This document shows, piece by piece, positions 26,711-36,053 of a DNA stretch of 64,000 nt (position 1 is its first letter; the number at the start of each line of letters is the position of its first letter). The notes beneath the pieces were generated by a model that had not been told where the DNA came from, did no database searches, and saw only the letters and a list, made by a program, of their open reading frames with translations. A program made the position numbers and the translations under genes. The DNA comes from Trogon surrucura (taxonomy: Eukaryota; Chordata; Aves; Trogoniformes; Trogonidae). The DNA lies in NCBI GenBank assembly GCA_020746105.1, contig CM036618.1, positions 123,699,191 through 123,763,190 of the forward strand, in the 5' to 3' direction.

Positions 26711-26721
26711 TTAGCCTCTAT

Positions 26722-26990
26722 GGTTATGTCTACACAGCACAAGGGTATCCAGAGTACCAAGTGGGCACATCAGAGCTAACTCTTAACAACCTGGCTCCAG
26801 AAGAAGAGCAATATCCTGGTGTTGCTCTACTATTCGGCCAAGAGTGGAATATAATCTGATCATGAATAGCTCTCGCCACAGCATTTCCAGCTACAGCTTG
26901 CTCAGAGCTAGCCTGCGTATCTCCACACAGCACGGCGTTCTGCTGGGTGGGTACAACCCCCACGCCTCAAAATTACAATGCAGTTTGGGT
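26722..26990. mobile_element. Possible decayed DNA transposon
   Basis: Starts with 'ggttatgtctacacagcaca' and later contains 'agagctagcctgcgtatctc' and 'cacagcacggcg'. The combination of a 'tatgtctacac' terminus and an internal 'gagctagc...gtatgtctacac' block is familiar from old non-autonomous DNA elements of reptile genomes. The right terminus, expected as 'gtgtagacata', is not clearly preserved. Frames of 137 and 70 codons crossing this region are not supported by any motif. Confidence 0.35.
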
Positions 26991-27854
26991 AACAGCCTGC
27001 CTTGTCAGGATGCAAGGAGCACGAGTGCATCCCAGAAGATTTGCCTGGTGTCTGGGTGTTCTGCTGCTGGTGGGCAGCATGTAAAACAGAGGGAGCCAGC
27101 AGGCTTGGTTCAGCGGAACGATCCTGCAAATTCCATTTTAATTCAGCTTTTCAGAAAGCAGCTTCCACCAGCCACAGAAAGGCAGCAGGGGGCTGTGCAA
27201 CATGCTCCCAGTGAAATACCTGACATCTTTCATTTAGACCACAAGAACAACACCTGACCGTGCCTCCAAAGAGAATCAGAGCAAATGGTTAATGTGTAGT
27301 TATGGTAGTTAAAAAAAGAAATGCCTTGCTGCTCTTCCATTGTCAGTTTTGGCAAGCAGCGTCGGGGAAGCGAAACGCTGATAACATTGCTTTATTGTTC
27401 ATGTAGGTCCCAACCTTAACATGCTACATCTGTATCTTCTGTCTCAAGAAGTTGCTTTCTTTTCATCAAACACATTCCAGAAGTCAACAGTAAAAGCACT
27501 GACAAGAGACAGCAGATTGATCCATTAACTCTCACTCACTGCTAACAGTTCCTTGGCTGAAACCGGACCCTGCATTCCACTTGGGAAGATTTGGTAAGTT
27601 CAAAATGTAAACACAGTTGCAGGATTTGGTTACTGCTCTCATACACTGCAGCTCCTGCCTCAGCTTAACAGGAGGTGCTGGGAATCTCTACAGGTGCTGT
27701 GCTTCTTATTTTATACATGCGTAATTGAGCAACAAACAGGACAGGCCAAACAAGTCCTATGTGCCTCGTGTTAATATTATACCACATTCTCAGTTAGTGC
27801 TAATCAATGTGGTTGCAATGAAGGATATTACAGCATGTAGCTCTTTCTAATATG

Positions 27855-27855
<1 letters not shown>
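26991..27855. other. Unique sequence, no gene recognised
   Basis: No gene or repeat family was recognised. The 137-codon frame at 26844-27257 extends into this block but begins inside a probable transposon relic and lacks domains. Confidence 0.4.

Positions 27856-27891
<36 letters not shown>
27856..27891 (+). repeat. (AAT)n microsatellite
   Basis: Twelve uninterrupted trinucleotide units of the ATA/AAT class. It gives a tyrosine run in the minus-strand frame, which is an artefact of the repeat. A length polymorphism is likely. Confidence 0.97.
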
Positions 27892-27892
<1 letters not shown>

Positions 27893-30800
27893 ACTCTCCC
27901 TTTGCCAGAAAAGATGGAAGTAAATGAGCAGTGTTTTCCCTTTGGAGACAAGCCCTTAAGCATGTTCCTTTTAGCAGAAAGTAAAATGAAAAGTCTTGTA
28001 ATCGTGGCTTTGAATTTGCTTTGCAAAACCGGCCTTTCTTTTAAGTTAGATTTATCTAACAATGCTCCTTTGTTGAACTATTACTCTTGATCTGCATTAC
28101 CAAAGTATATAGGATCTGTGCTCACAGATCAACACTCCAGTGCATCAGTCACTGTAATAACACAACAAAATGCCATTTCTCACCCATCTTCTAAGCAAGC
28201 TGTAAAGCCCAGTACGGGCTCGTCTAACAGTGTGGCTCTCTGTCCCCCTCTACTGACTACAACAGCTGGTCCCGGGTCCAATTCCTCAGCCTGGGGTGCT
28301 GTTACCCTTGGAGAGGTGACAACACACCTGAGAGGAGGCAAGATGCTGGCTTATCCTGGGAAGAAGCTGATTTTTCCTGTGCAGCAGCTGGACAAACAGG
28401 GTTTTGTCCAAGCAGGCCTCCAAGTTCAGCTTCTGCACTGCTCACAAAACAGAACGTGGTTTTGTGCTGAAAAAAATTGACGTGGAGGTAAAACATCGTT
28501 GCAGAATTTCAGCCAATCCGTTAATATTGTGATTCAAGATGGTGTCCTTGGTGTCCCATTGGAAATGAAATTGTGCTTCCCTTGGACTCCATGGGTCAGG
28601 TTCTCGAGACAGATGACATTTTCCCGGAGGGTCATCTGCTTCAACTGGAAACAACACAAGAGTTTCATTTTTTGATATGATAGTGACACTTTCCAAAGAA
28701 AGCAAGCATTTTTTCAAAAGAAACACCTAGTCAGAAAAGCTACATTTCTGAAAAACATGGTTTTGGTGCACACGTGAATCTATATATTACTAACCTTTAC
28801 TTTTCATGCAGACTGCAGTACCGTGTACAGTCCTGCAGCTCATGAGCAGAACCAGGAGAGACTGCTGTGGGTAAATGCCAAGAGCTGCTCCACCGGGATT
28901 TTTGGCACTGATCTCAGTAGTGTCATGATTTCATGCAGGACTCTGTTGCCATTGGACTCGAGGTTTCACTACACGACTCTTTACTAAGCAGCTCCCTAGG
29001 TTTCTACAACACTGACTACCCTCCAATCTCGCTCCAAGGCTTAGGTCTGACTTGTTACAGGGGCCTGTTTGAAAGCTGCATGTTCTTTATGCTTCTCTTC
29101 CTTTGGTCCTGTACAATCACAGATACAGCTTCCCGTTCCAGGTGTTATCTGCACACATATCACCCGTATTTACATCTTCACACTTCAGTTTTCTCTCCTT
29201 CATTGTCTCAGGTTTCAAATGTTTTTGAAACAGAGGAACCTGCTTTTCTTTTCTCCATTATCAGCTCTTCTGTATTTAATATCCTTTGTAGATAAGTCTA
29301 TAAACAGATCCTAGCTATCAGCAAATGATCTAGGGAAAACGATTTGTTGTTATTATTATGGGTCTGGATTGGCAACTTAGTCTATATCTCCAGACCATTT
29401 TGGCCTTCTTGTGTGACCATTAAGAAGTCATTCCACTGTCAGATCCATCTCTGCCTGTACAGAGAGATGCCCTGCACATTCAGACTGCAAGTCCTTCAGA
29501 AACTAGTGGCTGATTTTGCTGCCCGTCCACACAGCACTGAGAGCAATGGGACCTGACGTTTGTACAGAACTGGGAGCACCTCCATAGTAATTCTGGACGG
29601 AAAATACCTATTGCTCAAGTTAACTTACACCACCTTAATTTGCAGCTGTGACTCTGTCCACCTTGCAGTCAAAGGCAAGACAGCAACATATTGACCAGCT
29701 TCAACCTAGCCACTTTGGATACCTTAAGCAGTGGAGACACAGTGTTTAGGCACCAGCTCTTGAATATGCACATCACATCCCGGGCAGGCTTGTCCAGCCT
29801 GCCCTAAACCCTGTGAAGATTAAAGCCAGTCGTTATTTGATTATCTGCACTGCAGTCACACCTCCCAGCTGCAATGTAAGTGCACAGTCGGTGACCAGGG
29901 GACCGTTCCTCTCTCGGTGCTGTATGCACTGGCTGTGTGCAAGGGGGCTGGAAGGCTGTACAGAGGTAATCCTCCCTGCCTGCAGCCTGCCTGTTTCATT
30001 CTAGAGCAGCCGTTCTTTTGTTGGCAGCTCACAAACATCGTGATATTTCAGTCTCTCACTTTCCTCCTCATGCTCTGGAAGAGAAGATAGGCTTAGGACT
30101 AAGATAGCTTGAATTTATTTCAGCTGCTTTCTCAGCAAGTGATCTGTTAAAGGGAGAGAAATACACTTTTGTATGAAGTTGCTATTGGCATTATGTATTT
30201 TAAATCCTGGAATGAGTATGAAGATGAGCCATCACTCAGATTTACAGAAATCAAATTACCACCTTTCTTACAGCACTTCAGAGTTTACAACTTCTTTCCA
30301 CTTACACAAGAGATGTGAACATCTTTAGAGTGACTTTATGGTTTTTGACAGGTTTGCATTACTGAATGCTTTACTCAGATCCTGCAGAGGATGCTTGGCG
30401 TCCTGGAACCAGATACTGAAAATCACCACACTGCACTACAATCTGACATGAAGAAAAATCCCACCGGCTGCAGCTGAGTTATGTGCAAGCATAACTCATG
30501 TGAAATAAGAATAATGCCTCTGAGTACCTAAGTCTGCAACTATGCTCTATCACAGAGAGAGCATTGGCAAATTCAGGTCCATAGATATGGTCATGCACCT
30601 TATCTGTCCATGGAAGTGCAATAATAAGTAAGAGAAATTAAGAGTAGTTTGGACTCTTGAGTTTTTAGAGGCTACACTGAAAGGGTCTCTGAAAGCTAAA
30701 TCCTTTGAGGAAGTCTCAAGTCCCAGACAGAGAACTTCAAATTGCAAACCGCTTTTCACAATCCTTGCCTAAATTTGCAAAACAGAGCTATAGCTGACAG

Positions 30801-31869
30801 AAAACCAGCTTCCCTAGCACCTGAACCTGATTATTCAGACACATTTTCAACATGAGAACTACAAAAAATTAAGTCCAAGCACTTGTGAATTCCTGCTGAC
30901 CTGCCACACAACTGCTTAGTGTCACACATTCAAAACGGTCCAACAATGTACGCGTTAGCAGCACTGCATCAAAAGCTTCAGTGTCTGAGTTTGGCTAAGC
31001 CAGAGTAAGTTTGGATACTTATTTAAAACTTGTTTGTATCCATTAGTCCATGAAGCCAGGATGAAAATTTTGTTGGCACAACCCTTCCCATGAGTTCTCC
31101 AGCAATACCTGCATCCAGCTGGGCTAGAAAAACATTCAGAGCAACCTTTCAGAGGCTTTCCTCATTTGGCCTTCCAGTTCCAGCTGAGACCCAGAAGAGT
31201 AAAGTTTTGTAAGCGGGAGCAGCAGTGGGAGAAAGAAAAGTTTGCAAAGTCTTAGTAAACATATCCGTACGAGCAAGTGTCAAGTGCCTGTGTCTGCACA
31301 TAGCCAAAGTCCAGCATCTGGGAGAACCACAAGTGTAACTGGCTAGAAGAATCATATATTCTCTTGATAGAAAAATAGAACTGTGTATGTGCTTGGGCCT
31401 CTGCACTTAAGTAACTGAGGAAAATAAGTCACATTTAATTTAAAAAAGCTCTGAGCCATGTCCTTAGTAATTAAGATAGCATGGATGCAATAAATCAGTC
31501 CATGTGCCAACCCACAAGAGGTCAAATATAACCAGGCAGCAAATTATAGTAAACATTTATGAATCCCTTGTATACGGCACATGACTCCACCCACTCGTTT
31601 TGGCACACAAGTTTGCTGTTGATTGCACTGGTCCTTCTGGCATTTCATGTCCTTGTACAAGTCACACCAAGTAGCCTCGCTGAAATACTGTACTTGAACA
31701 TGATCAGACTCATTTTAATCATTGTGTGTATTTTAAGTGATGACTAACACTCTGAAAGGATGAGAGAAACCAAAATGGCCAGGGAGCATTTTTTAAAAGA
31801 TGAACATGGAAAATGTAAAATGAGGTTTCTATTTAAGCAACAAGAAACTCGATGTATCCTTCTGCAGAG
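27892..31869. other. 4.0 kb without recognised gene
   Basis: Frames of up to 120 codons (28118-28480 and 28933-29295, plus strand) show no recognisable domain and overlap other frames. No repeat family was recognised. Nothing in this interval looks like an exon with flanking splice sites that I can defend. Confidence 0.4.
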
Positions 31870-32167
31870 GAAGGATGGTCTTGTGGTTGAAACACAAGGC
31901 TAGGGTCTAAGACTCTACTAACCCACAGAGTGTCTGCAGGGCAACACAGAAAACCCACGGCAGAGTCTCTGTGTGACCAGAGCTCCTCAGCTTCCCCTCT
32001 GTGAAACGGGGATAATTAATGTTTTCCTTCTTACTCCCATCCTTTATCTGTCTTGCCCATCTATACCGAAAAGCGCTTCATTGAAAAGGACTGTCTTTAA
32101 TTAGGTGTCTCTGTGTGCTTAGCACAATAAGGTGCTCATTTCAGCCAAGGTCCCTGAGTGCTCCTAC
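31870..32167 (+). mobile_element. Near-complete MIR-type SINE with L2/CR1-like tail
   Basis: A roughly 300-bp SINE in sense orientation. A tRNA-like head ('ggatggtcttgtggttgaaa') resembles a pol III A-box region. The core follows: 'tgtgtgaccagagctcctca' then 'ctctgtgaaacggggataat'. A 3' part runs 'tttatctgtcttgcccatct', 'aaaggactgtcttt', 'gtgcttagcacaataaggtg', 'tccctgagtgctcctac'. This succession (head, core, then a tail of the form 'gcagggactgtctt...gcctagcacaatggggtcc') is that of amniote MIR-type SINEs that borrowed an L2/CR1-class LINE tail. It is the most complete SINE in the window, though clearly ancient and inactive. Confidence 0.68.
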
Positions 32168-33923
32168 CTGGCAAATGAAGCAGGGATTTACTGCAGACTT
32201 AATGACCAGCTGAGATTACTTGATATTATTATTTCATTTGTACTGCTGTCACACCTACGAGCACCAGCCACAGACCTGAACCTGTTCTGTGTTTGCATTT
32301 AATGCATACAGAACATAATGACAGTGCCTCTCCCAAGCAGCTTAAAATTAAGTTTACTCTCCCTTCCCCCACTACCGACTTGCACTGAGTTTGTTCCAGG
32401 GAATGCTTTTCAAATACATCTGCCAATGTGACAGCTTGAAGTATCTCCTTGTGCCTGTTCAGATTAGATACAGATTAACACCTGAAAAATGCAGACGAGA
32501 TTCTGATCACAACTAGAAGGAAAGTGAGAAATATTTTCTACCAAAAGGTTTAAAAAAACAAAAACATTTCCTGTGGTTTTAAATGCACCAATGTCCTGCT
32601 GATAAATACTTTTTTTTGATAAAATGAAAAAGAAAACCCAAATAAGAAAGACACGGGAAACAATCTGACGTTTTGTCTTCAGATAAACAACGCATTTGGA
32701 TGGAACTTCAGAGTTTTCAGAGAGGTTTGTCTTGAGAAGAAGCATTCCCACCTTATTCCCCTCTAGAAAGCTTTGACCCAAAATGTTCATCTGCTGTGGT
32801 TCTCAGTCCTGCAAGCAAAACAGAGACCTCTACGCAAAAGTGCAGTGGGTTTCAGGTATGAAGCCCATCACATAACCACTATCATGACTTCATTTTAAAG
32901 CCCTTGAAGCTCCTCTTGCAAGTTACAGTATCTAGGGAAGCCTAATATAAGACAGTCCGTGCTGCATTCGAAGATACTTCAGGTATAGCAGATCTTCTGG
33001 TGGCGGGTGAAAGAGATGGAGATACGAGATGTCTTGTGCTACGAGCCCTTTCACTGTGGTGGCACTGATCCTTGAGAGAGACTTTCTTTCTTTCTTCTAG
33101 TAAAAAAAACTTTTCAAAGGAGGTTCCTTACCAACTTCACATGAAAGGACAGGAGATGGCATGAATATCTCTCCAGCATCAGTGCCTGTTTTATAACTTG
33201 CACACACCTAGAGAGTCCTGGAACACAAGAGAAACCACCCATACATCTTTGGTTACGAGAAAAGTTCCCAGAGCAAGTCTGGGATTCCTCAAAAACTCAC
33301 GTTTCACCAGTAAGTCACAGGCAGCAGGAATTAAGCAGTTTCTCCCTTGCCACCTTCAAACTGGAGAGAGCTTGCAGCCTCATCTGGTTTATGTAGGCTC
33401 CTCACCTTGTGCAGAGGTGCACAACAGGGAGAGCAGCCGCTGAAGAGGAGCCTAACCCCAATACTATTCAGCTTCTCCTATCAAGTAATGATACTTTCTG
33501 AAAATGAAATTTCTTTTATTTAAGCACTCAGCAACAAAAAGGCAAAATAATGAAATGGCCTTCAATTCTGCCCTAAGTTAGTACCTCCCAACTATAAAAA
33601 CTGCCTTTCAGGTAGAACACCTTCCTGAATAAAAGCTGGGAACAAGGAAGATCTGTGGGGAAAGCAAAAGAATCTCTTTAAGGAGGGACATCGAAGTACT
33701 TATTATATCACATTCTCTATAGGTGTTACCACTTGCTGTTCCTCATCCAGGGCTCACCAAAACCCAAATTCGATGCGACTGGAATATTATATACGAGCAG
33801 GTTTACTTAGATATCCTTCTGGAAACAGTCAGCCCCTTGAACTGCAAGATGTGTGTGATTCATAAAGCGTTCGCTGCAGGATGCCCTCACACACAGATGT
33901 GCTCACCCTCAGTGAAGCCTCAA
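32168..33923. other. 1.75 kb without recognised gene
   Basis: No exon or repeat family was recognised. The 108-codon minus-strand frame at 32464-32790 is rich in aromatic residues and lacks any motif I know. Confidence 0.4.
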
Positions 33924-34278
33924 TGTCCTGGGTTTAGCTAAAAACCCAGTCCTGTTTAGTGATTTTTACTTTTCAGTTTAGTGTCTTCTAAAGGGCTGCA
34001 CTTTCTGAAGTTAGCAGCATGTTTTTGCAGACAGTGTGCGCTACTGGCAGTGATAACACCTGATGTTTACAGTTACTGCCTGGGACTGGTATGTAGAAAG
34101 GCTCTTGCTTATACTTATTCCTATAGTGACCAAGGCCACTGCTGGCTCTTGTGTGCCACGCTGGGGGTGCTGGGTAGTAAAAGGGGGGCACAAGGAAGTA
34201 AAAGGTGGCACCTCCGGGGGGTAATAGACAGGACAGGTGACCAACGAGAGTATTCCATCCCAAATACGTCATATTTAG

Positions 34279-34285
34279 TATAAAT
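34279..34285 (+). promoter_or_regulatory. TATA-like box in the LTR
   Basis: TATAAAT lies 356 bp into the LTR, upstream of the polyadenylation signal, in the place expected for the U3 promoter. Whether it still drives transcription cannot be judged from sequence. Confidence 0.5.
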
Positions 34286-34610
34286 TGAGTGATCACGAGA
34301 GTTTTGGCCCTTTTCGCCCTTTTTTACTGCCCTTTTTCGGCCTTTTCGCCCTTCTTTTCTGCAATGGTCGGTGTCCAGAGTGGATTCCATCTGACCTCCT
34401 GATTTTGATCCGGATCCTGAGTTCCCGAATCCAGCTCCCTGCATCCAGCTCCCGCCGCCGCTGAGCCTGGGGTTTCCCCAGTGACTCCTGCTCCGCAGCA
34501 CCAGTGGTGATTTCTATCGGGGGAGGGAGTCGGGTTTGATATCGGGCTACTATCTATAGTTGTATATAGTTCTTTACTTTTATCTTTTTACCATTATTCC
34601 TACTATTTTC

Positions 34611-34616
34611 ATTAAA
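34611..34616 (+). promoter_or_regulatory. ATTAAA polyadenylation signal in the LTR
   Basis: ATTAAA is followed within about 20-60 bases by T-rich and then G-rich sequence, the expected context for cleavage at the R/U5 boundary. This supports the + strand orientation of the LTR. Confidence 0.55.
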
Positions 34617-34752
34617 GCTGTTCTAGTTTTTCTCTTCTCTCATCCGTAAGTCTCTCTGCCTCATTCCCTTTTCTCTTCCCGTTTTGGGGGGGAAGAGGGG
34701 GTTAGAGAGCGTCTGTCCGTGTTAGTGGCCGGCCCAGCCCTAACCCGCGACA

Positions 34753-34944
34753 CTCCAAGCCCCTCAAGCGATCCCTTCCGCACTCTTTACTAAGGTAAAA
34801 CTTCTGCTGAATTTGGTCTGACTAAGAAATGATTAAAAAGTTTTACAGAAACAGGTTTTGAAAGAGAATACTGCAAAACATCCAATATCTTCTTAACATG
34901 GATTGCTCAGAGTTGCTCATCTAAAATATATTCTTTATTTGTAG
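34753..34944. other. LTR-to-exon-candidate interval
   Basis: Unique sequence between the solo LTR and the splice-bounded frame. It contains a possible splice donor, AAG|GTAAAA, at 34795. No repeat was recognised. Confidence 0.3.
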
Positions 34945-35185
34945 ATATGCAGCAAATTATCTAACAAAGATGCTGGACGTGCCCTCCATGAGGATTCACG
35001 TTCTCGTTGTTTTCAAGAGGAGCATGATGTGCCAGTACCTCACACACATTTTAACAAAGCATGGCAGGCTGTATTGGCACACTTAACGTGGATGATACTT
35101 GCAATGGACCATACAACCTTCAGTAGATTATATGATTTCCTAGATTGTAATCTCTGTCTCATGCCATGTGAACCAAGATGGAACG
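34945..35185 (+). other. Candidate internal exon (unproven)
   Basis: A 241-nt segment preceded by a good acceptor ('ttctttatttgtag') and followed by a strong donor ('aacg|gtaagta'). One phase is open for the whole segment: a TAG overlapping the acceptor bounds it on the left, and a TAA just inside the would-be intron bounds it on the right. The 80-residue translation begins ICSKLSNKD and contains two clusters, 'FNKAWQAVLAHLTWMILAM' and 'LYDFLDCNLCLMPCEPRW'. I do not recognise a family. No partner exon was found, an 80-codon open frame can occur by chance, and 241 nt is not a multiple of three. It could equally be a lncRNA exon or a coincidence. Confidence 0.25.
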
Positions 35186-35499
35186 GTAAGTAATCACCAG
35201 TCCCATAACCTCAAAATGTCTATCTCTCAAATTATCCAGACGCTTATCCTCCAAGTTTCCTGGGCAAGTTATGCTCAAGTTCAGGAGTAAAATTTGAGAG
35301 GCCAGAAGGCAGAAGTCTCTCTGCCAATTTTAGTTTGCAGACTTCCATGAAGACCCTATAAAAGCACATATGGGTGTGACAATCGAGGGGTTGATGATCA
35401 AGGCTTCTATTACAAAAAAATAGAACAGTAGAATTCTAATTCTCACAGCTGCAGAAAATGAAATACACAAACATGAAGAAGAAATTCTTTGGGAATTTC
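35186..35499. other. Unique sequence, no gene recognised
   Basis: Interval between the exon candidate and the next CR1. No feature was recognised. Confidence 0.35.
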
Positions 35500-35713
35500 T
35501 TTAGGAAAAAATTCTTCACGGAAAGAGTGGTCAGACACTGGAACAGACTGCCTAGGGAGGAGGTTGAGTCGCCATCCCTGGATGCGTTTAAGTGTTGCTT
35601 AGATGTGGTGTTGAGTGATATGGTTTAGGGGTGAACTTGTAATGTAGGGTTAATGGTTGGACTCGATGATCCCAAGGGTCTTTTCCAACCTAAATTGTTC
35701 TATGATTCTATGA
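35500..35713 (+). mobile_element. CR1 LINE, 3' end
   Basis: A short sense-orientation CR1 remnant. It starts near 'ttaggaaaaaattcttcacg' and passes through 'gtcagacactggaacagact' and 'gactcgatgatcccaagggt'. It ends in the tail 'attgttctatgattctatga'. The 3' untranslated part ('gttgagtgatatggtttagg') differs from both the 640-1135 copy and the 47.8-54.6 kb copies, so a third CR1 subfamily is represented. Just upstream, 'aagaaattctttgggaattt' partly repeats the first CR1 block. Confidence 0.9.
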
Positions 35714-36019
35714 ACCCAAATAATCACCCAAAAGGTATTATTTACAAAGTCTCATAATTTTTAACCAGTGATATGATTTGAGAGGTTTGACTCACGACTT
35801 CTTAATGCTTTGGGTTAGCAGCACCAGTTCACACTTCTAGTGGCTGAAGTGAGCTGTGATTAATATAAAGTCAATCATGTGTCTACCTGGCAATTAGCCA
35901 GGAATCCTAAAATGAACAGCTCATTAGAAACCTGTTCGCAACACATCGTTCACATGAACAAGCTGTTGCTCCGGAGCAACCCCTCTGGATCCAGCAGCAG
36001 GGAACAAGGGAGAGGACAG
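35714..36019. other. Unique sequence, no gene recognised
   Basis: About 300 bp between the CR1 tail and the inverted repeat. A 120-codon frame (35879-36241) runs through the inverted repeat and has no recognisable domain. Confidence 0.35.
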
Positions 36020-36053
36020 TATCCAACATATGTGCTTCCGCATATGTTGGATA
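36020..36053. repeat. Perfect 13-bp inverted repeat
   Basis: Arms 36020-36032 (tatccaacatatg) and 36041-36053 are exact reverse complements around an 8-nt spacer. 'tgcttcc' in the spacer recurs just after the right arm ('gtgcttccag', 36056-36065), so the segment looks like a small inverted duplication. I do not assign it to a repeat family. Confidence 0.85.

Larger units (their letters stand above)
33924..34752 (+). mobile_element. Solo LTR of an avian endogenous retrovirus (ERVL-like)
   Basis: An 829-bp long terminal repeat in sense orientation, starting 'tgtcctgggtttagc' and ending 'cctaacccgcgaca'. The termini are TGTC and GACA, with about 10 of 15 outer bases forming an imperfect inverted repeat. 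Inside are a TATA-like box (34279-34285), an ATTAAA polyadenylation signal (34611-34616), a downstream T-rich and G-rich region, and a pyrimidine-rich array of 'cccttttcgccc' units (about 34308-34353). The flanks 'ctcaa' and 'ctcca' could be a 5-bp target duplication with one change. No gag, pol or env sequence and no second LTR lies nearby, so the provirus has collapsed to a solo LTR by recombination. The 'tgtcctgg...ggttaa/ggcccag...gcgaca' architecture is typical of avian ERVL-class LTRs; the exact family is not determined. Confidence 0.75.

Noticed and set aside
34121..34501. 126-codon minus-strand frame
   Set aside because: It lies wholly inside the solo LTR, antisense to it, and is rich in G, K and S from the local repeats.
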